Source: Trichosporon coremiiforme
Taxonomy: Eukaryota > Basidiomycota > Tremellomycetes > Trichosporonales > Trichosporonaceae
NCBI GenBank assembly: GCA_039545355.1
Contig: BCJJ01000004.1
Span: 1,072,801-1,136,800 of the forward strand
Length of the DNA: 64,000 nt
Reading direction: 5' to 3'
Part shown: positions 22,092 through 33,069 of the stretch, piece by piece
Layout of the letters: every line of letters begins with the position of its first letter
Position numbering within the stretch: position 1 is the first letter of the stretch
Position numbers and translations under genes: made by a program
The notes under the pieces: generated by a model
Told to the model about the DNA's origin: nothing
Database searches by the model: none
The model's input: only the letters and a program-made list of their open reading frames with translations

Positions 22092-25000
22092 TTATTCGCC
22101 GTACTCTCCTGCGACAACGCGGCATTGACAACCGCAACCAGTCGGGCACATGTTGCGCTTCATGCCACTGTCGGTCGCAGCCGTCGCCTCGCTTCCGTTC
22201 GCTTCTTCCCGCAGTGCGGCGCTGCGTTCCGTCAAACCTGAGTCGTGCGATGTGGAGTGCGACACGTGACTGATGTGGGAGACCATGCTCGTGTTCCGCT
22301 GGCTTGGGGAAGGCATCGGCGAGCCCGTGCGCGGCGTCGATGGCACTACGGGCACCGGCTGCTCGGTCGCCACTGATGTCAGCTGATGTACGCACCATCC
22401 CGAAGCTGCCATCTGCATTACTCACTGTAGTATAATCGCATGCACCGCTGTACGTCAGTCGTCATAACAAAGAGGTGACTCACCTGGTGCCCGCCATGCT
22501 TGCATTTGCGGCACGACATCCAGAGGCCCCTGACCGGTTCGCGGCTGCTGTCAGCGCCTCGCGCCACCATCACATGTCAGCTATTGCCACTTACCACACG
22601 GCACATGTCTTGGCGCGCTGCTTGCAGCGCTTGCACCACCAGAACGGCCGGCTGCCAGGTGCGTCCTCAAGCGATCCCGTCGACTTGCCACACTTCATGC
22701 AGTACTGGATCTGCGTGATGCCCTCTATCGCGCCGACTGTTTGAGTCTCCATCAGACCAGCGAAACGGCGAATATACGCCATCGGCACGGTTAGTCGGTA
22801 TCGTTCCAAAAGATCTGCTGTCAGCTGTCGTGAGCATCTTCCTAGCTTACCGAGGTACGACTCAAGGACTCGGAGAGTCTGTTTCCGTGGGAAGTCGATG
22901 ACAATGCTGCCTACGACGAACAAGGCGGTCGCGACCTGCACCTCGCCATCAGTGATGAACGCCTGCCACCAGTCGAGAAGGCCCGCACACCGCTGTGTAC
23001 GATAGTTGTCCCACTGTTCAGGCGAATATGCCGAGTGGGATAAGCGCGTCAGCTGACCGGGCTGGATGCGCTCCTTTGTCTGGTCGATCGACGCACGCTG
23101 GCTGCCAGGCATCGAAGGCGGTTTGCTGCCTCCCGCTTTAGCTAGACGTGTCGGCGACGGCGGACGGGTACTGTGCGGAGTCGAGCGGGACGTTATCCTC
23201 CCTCGACCCAAAGGCTCGACAGATCCAAGACCGCTGCTCCACGCGTCCAGCGCAGCTGCAATACCGTACGGATCCGGATAGTCCATATCGGCGACAGGCG
23301 TGGGCGTGTCGTCCCTCGGCGTCTCAATCGCAAACCGCTTCTGCAGCGGATTCCGCGAGCCGCCCCCACTAGAGCCGCCTCGCGCCATTGCAGAGAAGCT
23401 GCGCAGGGCACTCGGTCGCACGGCTTCGATTTCGGGCGGGTTGAACGATCGGAAACGCGCCTTGGGCAGGGGAGTGACGCTGGCGTCGTCCTCATCGAAG
23501 GAAGACCGGCTCGACATTGACTCCTCGGAGCTGTTCTCACGCGCGACAATGTCCTCCTCGGCAGGCGCAATCGGGATCCCCCCCTCGTAGTCTGGCGAGT
23601 GGTTGCGGTCCGGCGCACCTGTCGGCGACGTTGGCTGGGCAGGTGTAAACCCATCGGTGGGCTGCGAGAAGATACCCTCATTGAAAAGCGCCTTCACCGG
23701 TGCGAACTCGTCGATGAGCCCATGTAGCAGGTCCCACGCCTGCGCCTCATCTGTCCGCCCGCACAACGCCGCAACCTCGCGGTTCCACCGACACAGCTGT
23801 AAGGGCGAGTCGCCCTCGAGCTTGTAGTGGTTCGCCATGTACTCAAACTCGGCGTCGTCGGCATCTGGCAACGGGAGCACGCCAGTCGTCTGCGCCGGCT
23901 CGTATCCTGGGTCTGCGATACTCTTGCCACGTGTTCCACCGTGGCCGATCTGCCAGTGAGACGCAAACTCAGGTTTCCTGGATGTCAGCTTAAAGGGGGG
24001 TTATGAGTCAGCTTACACGTCGTCGAACGGGATCTCCCCCATCTTAAAGCGGTCGATCGCGTACGCGAGTTCTCCTTTGCCGCTCCAAGAGACCACCTGG
24101 CGCGGAATCGTCTCGAGCGAGAGCGTCTTGGGTACAACGCGGCTCTGAAGGTCGATTTGGATCATAGTGCCCTTCTGGTAGCAGGCGACAAGGGAGTCTT
24201 CGTCGTCCCAGATCGCGGCGACGGGGATGTCGTCGCACCCAGACAGCGCAAACTTGGAGATGTAGTGTCTCCGAACATCCCACACCTCGAGCGCCGCCTC
24301 TCCCTGGTCCATGACCGCGGGCTCAGAGGGCTCAGGCTTGTTCGCGTCGTAGGCGGGATTTGACGTCTGGTCGAATGGCACAACGAGCAGCTCCGTCGGG
24401 TGCACCGGGCGCCAGTCGACGTAGCGGATGGGATACGCCGTGTGCAGCGTATGCACCGGCGTCGATCCCTTCTCCCACGGCAATGCCATGTCCCAAATCT
24501 GCACTGTGCGGTCTGCACCGGCGCTCGCCATCCAGCCCTGTCCTGTCTGGTCCCAGTCCTCACCACCGACCTTCCACTTCAGGTCATGCACGGCCCGCGA
24601 CCCGTGCGCGCCCCACACCTTACCGATCGCCTTTGCGGGAACGCGGTAGTCGTATCGGAACAAGCCGCCGGCCTCGGTCCCGACGACAAACTGGTGGTGG
24701 TCGTCGGGGCAGAACTCGAGTGCGGTCACGGGAGCGTTGTGCTTGTAGTACTTACGGCTGACTGGGTCGGGGTCGCGCAAGTCCCAAAGCCGCGCCTGGC
24801 CCTCTGTCCCACCCGTCAGGATAAGATGACCTTGCGCCGACGACTTGCACGTCCTGATCGCGTTCATGGGCCGCGGCGTCCCGCTGCTGACTTCACGCTC
24901 GAGCTTGCCCCGGTTCACGTCGAAGATGAGGAAGCTGCCGCTCGGCGTAGCTGTCAGCACCTTGTTGTCGTAGTCTGGGATCAGCTAAGAAGAACCACAA

Positions 25001-25873
25001 AAGCTGGAACTCACTGCCTGTCGCCCAGTCAACAGCGTTCACACCCTTGCCGATGGACCACGACCCCTTCCAGAGGTTCACAACCTCGCTGACGGTGGAT
25101 CCACCGGGTCCACGAGCAAACGGCGCTCCAGGCTGGCGACCGCTGACCTTGCGCGGAGTCGCCTGAGCAGCAAGGGGAATGGACCCCTCGGGATCCGTAA
25201 TCTGAAGTACTCGGAGGTCTGCGGTCAGCTTATGATGCCTAGTCTCCGTATCTTACACTGTCCGCCGCCGACGACAAATCGGCTCGGGGGTCCCTTCGCC
25301 ATGCTCGTCAGCCGTCCAGATCCAGCCGGCGCTGGTGTGCCCGCGCGAGACTTGTGGCTCTGTTTTGGCTGGGCAGCCTGCATGAGGTTGACGCGCAGCG
25401 AGCGGTCCGGTATCGGTGCCGGGGAGCTGGTGCGCGAGCCCGAGGTGCGGCTGGCAAAGCTCGAGCTTCCGGCCTCGTTACTGTTGTTCGACGAGTTGAT
25501 GCTGTTACGATGTGAGCGGCTCGCGCTGGCAGACCTGCTCGTCCTTCCGTTCTTGGGAAGTGCGAGTGTGCCGCCGGGTGAGGCGTGCGGTGTCGTCGAG
25601 TCTGCGTGCAGGAGCACGGGCGGGGGCGAGGGGAAGCGGATCGCGCGCGGATCATCGTAGATGCTCTTGGCGGCGTGGGGCACGTTGATGCTAAGGGGGA
25701 AGGGCGGTCCGGAGGGGCCGGGAGGGAAGGGCGACGATCGCGCAGGTGAGACGTCACGCGCGCTGTCGTGCGCGGGCGTCGAGGACGCCTCGGAGCCCCT
25801 GCCTGTCAGTATTGCGGGCGGGCGTGTGTCACGGGTGCACTCACGGGTATAACACTGTCGCGATGCGGTTCAT
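22092..25873 (-). CDS. RTC1: SEACAT/GATOR2 subunit, WDR24/Rtc1 (Sea2)
   Basis: Nine exons on the complement: 25845-25873, 25257-25798, 25015-25218, 24017-24974, 22851-23977, 22595-22814, 22484-22547, 22426-22447 and 22092-22372; 1148 residues, phases consistent. A disordered N-terminus precedes WD40 repeats (ITDPEGS, NAVDWATGNYDNKVLTA, ARLWDLRDPD, VQIWDMALPW). A long linker leads to the WDR24 C-terminal region and a RING-type zinc finger built across four exons: CMKCG, CKRC, CAVC, MSCRKCKHGGHQRCM and finally CPTGCGCQC. It works at the vacuole or lysosome as a positive regulator of TORC1 in amino-acid signalling. The 36-bp intron 22815-22850 is a multiple of three without a stop; removing it restores YLDLLERYRL, matching human YIDLLQRFRL. 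Confidence 0.93.
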
Positions 25874-25884
25874 TGCTGGGCCAT
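25870..25884 (-). promoter_or_regulatory. Four-codon uORF overlapping the RTC1 start
   Basis: An ATG at 25882-25884 opens Met-Ala-Gln-Gln-stop. Its TGA overlaps the RTC1 initiation codon in an ATGA arrangement. This geometry suits termination-reinitiation control. It assumes the mRNA starts upstream of 25884 and that the chosen RTC1 ATG is right. Confidence 0.5.
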
Positions 25885-26245
25885 GGCGTCAGTTGTTGTC
25901 GAAGGTGGAGGAGGTGTTGCTATCGGTCGTTAGCTCAAGAACAGCGGTCAACGGATATGGTGAGTGACGTCGCACGCTGCAAGTAGCCGATAACAATTAC
26001 ACGCTTAGTCGTGTGTGCAATTCGCGGCCGCCCATTTGTAATCTCAGGGTAGGCAATGTTCAGGCACTCCGTCACGTGACGGCTTTTACAACCACAGCCT
26101 CTGGCAAAGGCAAAGCCAAGGTCGAGAGCAGTCCGTTCTTGCAACTCAACACCGACCCTTTCGTGAGTTGCGCAGAGTGGTTGTGGCTTCGATTATGTGC
26201 TGAGCTAACCGAACGCAGCGCAACACCAAAACAAAAACAGCCATC
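25885..26245. promoter_or_regulatory. Divergent promoter RTC1 / MGR2 with a 5'-UTR intron
   Basis: This region lies between divergent starts. On the plus strand a canonical intron at 26163-26218 (GTGAGTTGC donor, GAGCTAACC branch, CGCAG acceptor) lies wholly in the MGR2 leader. No TATA box was identified. Confidence 0.55.
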
Positions 26246-27016
26246 ATGCCTCCTCCTCCCAGCACGACCGCCGGCGGCTCCAACTTCGACAAGAGTGAGT
26301 AGTGAACTCAACCGCGGCGGGCGGGTCGTTGCCGCCGTGTCTGTCTGCTCCTTCCGTGACTTCAGGCCAGGCGAACAGTCTTCTCAACTACTCTTTGAGA
26401 TTGTCGCCTGAGTCTGAACAGCAGCCCAGATAGACCAAAACTCACAGTTCTCTCCGTCCAATGCGAAAGCTAACAACCGCAGTGAAGATGGGCGCGCTCA
26501 TGGGCACCGGTGTCGGCCTCACGATCGGCTTCATCTTCGGCTCGTTCTCGATCCTCCGCGGTGGTCCCGGCCCGCGCGGAGCCCTCGCCACTCTGTCGCA
26601 GTACATGCTCTCGTCTGCCGCGACCTTCGGTTTCTTCATGAGCATCGGATCGGTGAGTTACAGCGAGCGAAGCGAGCTGCAATCATCTCTGCCTTGCCGC
26701 GCGCTCGGCAGGGCGATGATGTGAGCGCGGTGAACCTCGAGCTTCTGCGAACATGCGCGAGAACCGGGCAGTTGCGACCGAAGTCTTCCGCTGGCGAGCT
26801 TGCGCGAGTTTGCGTGTTTGACGGACGGCCTGGTCACTACCAAGATCTCATCCAGTGTGTATTTTCCGTGCAAGTTAGCTAACATCCCAGGTGATCAGGA
26901 CAGACGCCCGCCACGCCCTTCCCGCCGGCACCTCCCCGTACGCCAAGGTCGCGACCGAGCCGTACCGTGCCGCCTTCCGTCGCGCGCACGCCGAGAAGCT
27001 TGCCCGTCAGCTCTAA
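26246..27016 (+). CDS. MGR2: Mgr2/Romo1 family, TIM23-associated inner-membrane protein
   Basis: Three exons, 26246-26294, 26483-26652 and 26891-27016, giving 114 residues. The core MGALMGTGVGLTIGFIFGSF and the second helix SSAATFGFFMSIGSV are the two glycine-rich membrane segments of the Mgr2/Romo1 family, joined by a short loop with LRGGPGPRG. In yeast Mgr2 couples TIM21 to the TIM23 translocase and gates lateral release of proteins into the inner membrane. The N-terminus is short and Pro/Ser-rich; the C-terminal tail is basic. The gene has a leader intron and large introns (188 and 238 bp) for its size. Confidence 0.92.
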
Positions 27017-27575
27017 GCCAGCTCCAGCTCTGGCATCGACGGCAGCATCATTGTAATTCAGTACCCAGGACGCGGATCATTGTTGAAATCTCACTCATCG
27101 CACCTCTCTTCCTCTTCGCACGAGCATTGCTTCGCGGTTGCTGCGCTGAAAATTACTGATACGACTGACGGACTGACAGACTGACGGAGGTGACTCAAAG
27201 TTGACGCTGAGGGCTGTCGTTCCTAGGAGACACAGGCGACACGCGTGTGTTGACTTTTGGAACGTCCTTTGGACTTGCAAGGAGCGGAGCACCATGTCCC
27301 GACACGCACAGGCACCCCGACATCTAACCTTCAACAAACGTCCTGTCCTCGACGCTGACGCAACGAGCGAAGAAACAGGCCTGCTCAGGGCGGCGGACAT
27401 TACGGACACGGACTTTGGGATATGTCCGGTTCCTTTGTGTGGCAGGCACGTCCTCACACTCGTCTCATTCAGATGCGACGACGAGGGCTCTGCACCGCGC
27501 AGGTAGCAAGAGATGAGTATGCATATGTGTATTGTTCTACTGCGCCCTTACGCCCTCTTCGGCTGCGCCTCGGAC
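27017..27575. other. Convergent intergenic region
   Basis: It lies between the MGR2 and SAM37 stops. Small open frames on both strands lack family signals. It should hold both 3' ends. Confidence 0.5.
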
Positions 27576-29707
27576 TCATCCATTCAGCGTCGCCGGGTCA
27601 AAGTCGTCAATGATCTCCTCATCGATGCTCGGCTCGCCGTTCAGCACCTCTGACTCTATCGTTTTCTTCTTCTCCTGCTCCTCCTGCGGCTTCTGCTGCT
27701 CCTGCTCCTGCTCCTGCTCGCGCTCGTCCTCCCCGTCCTCCCAGACTGGGAGACCGCCGCTGCTCCGTCCAGTCGGCTTCTCGACCGTTACTTCCTTCAC
27801 CTCCTCCTTCACTTCCTTTTCGCCCTCACCCTGGCCGCCGGACCCCGAGTTGGAGCCAGAGCCCGATCCACTGTTGGACTCAGACTCGCCGCCCTCCTCC
27901 TTGCCCTCCTCCTCGTCATCATCCCAGACGGGAAGGCGAGACGTCGGCCGCCTCTCCTCCAGCGCCTCAGCGACCTCCTCGCCCTCCTCCTCCGCCATCG
28001 CCTCCTCGAGTTCCTGCCAGAGCTCCTCATCCCACTCCTCCTCATCTCCAAAGTCAAACGTGACAATGCCAGAGAGAAGAACGTAGCCGATCACTGCCAC
28101 AGAGGCACCGGCAAACCACGCCCAGCGCGCGTACTTGAACTTCTGCTCCTCGGCCTTCTTGCGCTCGTCCTCGGGCGCGGAGGACTCGGCCGTCTCTGTG
28201 ACGGTCGTCTTGGAAGCGAAGGGCCACCAACCTTCGACTGTAGTGCGGACTGTCTCGATGAGGGTAGGTGGTGTGGGAGGAGGAAGGCGCGTTGGCCATC
28301 CAGACGGGAAGAGCGCCTTCTGCACCCTGTGCTGGTGCTTCACGAGCTCCTGGCAGTTGTCCCTAAGGTACGCGCCGAGCAGCTGGTTGGGCAGCTTCGA
28401 GTCGAGCGCGAGCGTCAGCTGCGCCCAGAGCGCAACGTCAAGCGAGCAGGGCCTGAAGTCAGCTGGATTTCCCTGACCTCAAAGCTTGATACTTACTTAG
28501 ATCCGTAGAAGAACTTGCCTTTGCCGAGCTTGCGAACGAGCGGCGCGAAGACAGCGTCGTAGCGCTTGGCCAGCTCCTGCTCGCCAAACTTGCGGCGGCG
28601 CTCGGCGATCTCCTTCCCGGCGTGCCAGCCGCTCCACTTGCGCGGCACCTTGGTGCCACCGGGACCGACAACGAAGGACTCGTCCAGGCGCTTCTGGTCT
28701 TCCTCCTTGAGGTCGCCGTCGTGCACACCGCCGAGGCCCCAGAGACCAACGTGCTTCAATCGCGCAGCGTGAATTGACCTCAGACGGTCGGGGACATACT
28801 GCGTCATAGGGAAAGAAAGCGTGGCGAGCTGCGCGGTAGCGAGGTGCGGCCAGTTCGGCGGGAGGGAGTAGAGGGTGTGGTTCTGGGGTCAGCGAGAAGT
28901 CTCCCGAGCGAGCCGACGGCGAGCCAGCGAAGATCAACAACCCTCATGCAGGTGAAAGCATGTGTAAAGAGAGAAGAGATGACCACGAGCTCAACGGTGG
29001 GAAACGAGGAGCTCAGAACAAGAACGACAAGAGAGCTCAGGGGAACGAGAAGGGAGCTCGTGCGAAAGAAAGTGCGAGCTCTGAATGGATGGGAGGGAAG
29101 GTGTGAGGGATACTCACGACAAGGTCAACAACAGTTTCCTCAACATACGCGTCCCAGACACCAGCATCGGCACGCTGACTCGCGTCGAGTCCAGAGTCGG
29201 GGTCGTCGTATCCCGGGATCGTCGAGAACTGCGAGCTGCGAACCGGTTTCTTGTCGACGGTGACGAAGGGCTTTCCTGTATGTTAGCTACAGCCTCCTTG
29301 CCAGCTAGGATGGAGGCGTCTTCCTCGCCCAACAGCGAAGATGGCAGCTGCAGAGCAAGGGGCCAGCGGGACTCAGTGCTGAGCGAGGAAGACGTCAAAG
29401 GAAGGGCAGGGAAGACCACATTCTGAGGACAGCGTAGACCTCGAGCACAGAACTGGAAAGACGAGCGAGCTAGTCAGAGAAATCCGCAGCTCAAAGCCAG
29501 CTGCGCATAACGAAATCGAAAGCTGTAACCCCCTCTTACCCACGATTGAGAGATGACCGAGCCAAACTCACCATTGGCACCCCAGCCGGCCGTCCGCGTG
29601 TCGGCCTGCACGCCGCCGAGCTTCAGCGTTCCGAGCAGGCGGAGCGACTCCCCGTCGCTGGCGGGGAGACCATCGAGTGGCGGCGTCGTGTGCACGACGA
29701 CCGTCAT
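27576..29707 (-). CDS. SAM37: SAM complex subunit Sam37/metaxin-like
   Basis: Four exons on the complement: 29572-29707, 29118-29275, 28497-28882 and 27576-28452; 518 residues. The N-terminal thioredoxin-like part (PPLDGLPASDGESLRLLGTL, NGKPFVTVDKKPVRSS) is followed by the metaxin GST-C-like helical domain (LARLxx-type helices, KPCSLDVALWAQLTLALDSKL). Near residue 310 a single membrane span WAWFAGASVAVIGYVLLSG is followed by a long acidic, Gln/Glu-rich tail. Sam37 acts in outer-membrane insertion of beta-barrel proteins. The two large introns (28883-29117 and 29276-29571) are out of scale for this genome; the first carries a periodic GAGCTC array. The family assignment rests on domain order and motif resemblance. 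Confidence 0.8.
28987..29081. repeat. Five GAGCTC hexamers at 21-24 bp spacing inside a SAM37 intron
   Basis: GAGCTC occurs at 28987, 29009, 29033, 29054 and 29076. The sequence between copies is purine-rich on the plus strand but not conserved. It lies in the 235-bp intron between SAM37 exons 2 and 3. Confidence 0.75.
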
Positions 29708-29928
29708 TTTGTTGTTCAGTTGAGAGTTAGAGCAGAGGTTGCCAGAATCTTGGATCTCTGCGTCATGTCGCTGCCCGAGAGTCATCTCGGAGGGCCGGCG
29801 TCACGTGATGGCTGTGGCACCTCCACTTCCTCCTCCCTTCCCTCGAGGATTCGGTTAGTGAGGGAAGGATTGGAGGTGGCCGTGTTCTAGTGTGATGGCT
29901 GTATGCATGTGCGTCTATGTCTGCAGTT

Positions 29929-32360
29929 CTAGTCACTGTCGTCGCTACTGCTCTCCTCCTCGTCCGTTTCTTCCTCTGTTTCTTCTTCTTCCTCCTCTTC
30001 CTCTTCTTCCTCCTCTTCCTCTTCTTCCTCCTCCGTCTCTTCCTCGTAGGACTCCTCGCTCTCGCTCTCCGACGAGTTCAGGAAATCGTCCAGGTCCCTG
30101 AACTTGCTCTTCGTCGTGTGCGGCACACTCGCGCTCGCTGGCGAGGAATGTGCTGGCGACGGCGCGTTCGAGCTGCGCGATCGGACAGCTGCCATAGGCG
30201 GGGGTAAGCTGGGTGGCATCGAGTCGGAGGAGAACGAGGTCGGCGGTAAGACCGCGAACTGAGGGGCGGTCTTCTGCCCAATCTGAATGTCAGCTTCAAC
30301 AAAACTTAGACCGAAGCTACTCACCTCTGACTCGCGTAAAGACGCATCGGTAGGGTCGTCAGTCCACTCGGGCAACTCGGCGTAGTCGGACAGCTTGTGC
30401 CCGGCCGACCGAGACATGGAACCGACCCTGTAGTCGGACTTGGAGGGGCCGTCGTCGTCCACACTCCTCGCGCTCAGGAGAACATGGCGAACCTGCTCGC
30501 GGCGGAGCACCACGCCGCCAACTTCCTCCTCCTCCTCGTCGACACCCTCCTCCTTCGGCGCGTTGCGCACGCCCCTCAGCAGAGCGGCGAGGAAGCGCGC
30601 ACGGTCGCGCACGTCGTAGTCCTTATCGTACCTGGCCAGAGAGAAAAGATACTGCGCAAACTTCTCGAGCTGCGCGTTGGGCGAGAGCACGAGAAGCTTG
30701 GCCGCGAGCGAGAGCACCTGCAGCTTGGCGGCCGCCTCCTCGCTGGTGAACGCACGAACGCCCTTGCGCAGCACATCCGGTACCCAGGGAGCGACGCCCT
30801 CCCATCCCACAACTGCGTCTGCGGAGGTGTCGGCCGCGAACTGGCCCACGAGCCAGAAAACGCTGGCACGGGCCGAGGGGTTTGTGATGTTGTCGAGCTG
30901 CCGAGCGAGGCGGGCGACGAGCTTCTGCGGGTTCGGCACGGCAGCGGCGAGCACGATGCCCTTCAGCACAACGACAGACTGCGCGACGAGCGCGGGGCGG
31001 GGCGACTTGAGGAGACGCATGAGGCTGCGGAGAGCAACCTCAGCAACGGACGGCTGCGTGCGCACACAGTTTCCCAGCGCCGACACCGCGAGAGCGCTGA
31101 CACTGTCCTCCGGCAGGTTGGCGTAATGCCTAAACTCGCGGACGAGCGCCTCCGCGTTGTCCGGCCCCGTAAGGGCGACGAGAGCGCGCACCTTGGCACT
31201 CTTCGCGACTATTCCATCCGTGCCGCGGATGTACAACTGTGCGGCGTAAGGGGCGAAGAGCCATGGCCTCTCCTCTGCCATGGCGGCGACAACATCCCAA
31301 GAGAGCGCAGCGACCTCGTCCGTGCTGGACCCAGCGAGCCGCAGAAGGGGCCGGACGAGGAGCTCCTGGCCGATCGCGCTGTTCCCCGCCGGCGCGAGGT
31401 GGAAGTACATGATCGCCGTAGCAAGGAGCGTCGCAGCGTTGCGGCTCTGCAGAAGCGGCTTCGCGTGGTCGAGCAACATAGCCAGGTCGCCGTCGAGCCC
31501 CTCGTAAGAGTCCGTTGTGGAGGAGGACTGCACTGCACCGGCTGTCGCAGGCTTCTCGAGCTGCGTCCGTGCATATCGCGTCAGCACATCGAGGGCCACA
31601 ATCTGTCCCCATTCGTCGGCGTCGACGAGCAGACGGCACAGGTGCCTGTAATAGGGGTGCAGGAGGTCGAGACGGTCGGGGCAGATTTCAGCAAAGGCAG
31701 TCAACGTCGCACCGAGCGTGAGCGGGGAGGGCGAGCCGAGCAGCGTCTGCAGAAGCGGGAGAAGCTCCGAGCGCGTCGACGAGTCCATGTCGTACACCTT
31801 TGACAGGCCTGCGGCAACCGCCTTCCTCACCCACGGGTTACGGTCGTTCACCAGCTTCTTCAGTCCGAGCATCACGATACCTGCTGTTAGCTTTGTTGGA
31901 CATCGCACAGCTCACCCTGAATGACGGGCACACGAATGGACGTGAGTACCCGCAGACTCATAGAACGGATAAGCGGAGAGGGGTCGCTGAGATCCTTCTG
32001 AAACGTGTTGATCGAGAGGAGGAGCAGGTCCGAGTTTGTGCCAGCGTAGCGAAGGAGGTAGATGTAGACGAGCTTGCGGATCTCGATGCTGCTTGCAACG
32101 ACGTTCTTGACAACCTGGGCGAAGAGGGCTTCCATGTTGCGTCCCTTGGACATGGCTGCGATGATGCGCTTCATGCCCTCGAGGCGCTCGGCGTCGGCGC
32201 GGCTCTCGAGGAGCTTTGAGATCTCAAAGATCTTGTCCTCGGAGACGTCAAAGTAGGCGGCCGAGGCAGTGCCGCCTCCAAGGCCGCCGATGGGCAGGTT
32301 GAAGTCGCGTGTTGTCTCATGGAAGTTCTCCTTGAGACGCTGACCTAGCCTGTTGATCAT
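29929..32360 (-). CDS. APL6: AP-3 complex subunit beta
   Basis: Three exons on the complement: 31916-32360, 30325-31880 and 29929-30282; 784 residues. The HEAT-like adaptin N-terminus is clear: KRIIAAMSKGRNMEALFAQV, EIRKLVYIYLLRYA, PLIRSMSLRVLTSIRVPVI, NPWVRKAVAAGLSKVYDMD. The order fits AP-3 beta rather than AP-1 or AP-2 beta. The C-terminus is a Ser/Glu hinge ending in a long run of glutamates (EEEETEEETDEEESSSDD), typical of beta-3 hinges, with no appendage after it. AP-3 sorts cargo from the Golgi to the vacuole. Intron 30283-30324 (42 bp) is a multiple of three without a stop, so an unspliced model would read through it. An upstream in-frame GTG is less likely as start than ATG 32358-32360. 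Confidence 0.9.
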
Positions 32361-33069
32361 GGCTGTGTCGTTTGTGGACTGAAATAGATGGAGGAAGGTA
32401 TCTAACGTCACCAGCTGTGTGCGGTGCGGTGCGGGCAGGGTGTCATCACTTGGGTCGCGGTCGTGCGGGGCCAGCGAGCGTGGCCACGTGGTCTGAGTCG
32501 TCAGGTGCCGTCGCTGTAATTAGAATAAGGCAAAGCGGCGATCCCGATTGTAATTTGGATTTAGAATAGGCCGGGTACTGGTGCGGTGGAGGGGAGTGCT
32601 TGCAGGCGCCAAGCCTGTATGGCTCAGGGTGGAGTCGAAGTGCGTACCATCGACCAACGACCGTCTGCGCAGAGCAGCTGCGGCCCTGGCTCCGTTCATC
32701 GCCTCCGCCGCCGCCTGTTCGCCTCATGGCCTGGGATGGCCTCATGGCCTGCTCGTGGTTGCAGCGCGCAGCCTGTCGCTGTCTGACGTCGGCTACCCTG
32801 ATTAAGTATACCGCGCACCGCACAACCCCCCTACCGCCCTTGTCATAACACCACTCCGCCGCGATCAGCTGAAAGCTGAAACCCATCTTCGACTTCTCTC
32901 ATCTCATCCCACTATCGACAGACCCAAAGAACCATACTCCCAGGTTCCAGCCCCACAACATCTCCCACCCCCGTCACTCTCTTTACCCTCTTCTTGTCCA
33001 CATCATCCTCGCTTTGTTTCCTCGTCCCCTTCCATCATCACTCATCACATCGTAAACAAATAGCCATTC
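32361..33069. promoter_or_regulatory. Divergent promoter, APL6 / PLD-family gene
   Basis: The 709 bp between divergent starts carry a CT-rich leader on the plus strand from about 32890. A possible short leader intron for APL6 at 32379-32411 has weak support. No gene was seen. Confidence 0.45.

Noticed and set aside
29276..29571. Open frame with VVFPALPLTSSSLSTE as a missing metaxin exon
   Set aside because: The exon at 29572-29707 already supplies the thioredoxin-like start and joins the next exon in phase, so the extra segment is not needed.
30397..31803. 468-codon plus-strand open frame
   Set aside because: A shadow of APL6 produced by codon bias; the opposite strand carries clear adaptin motifs.
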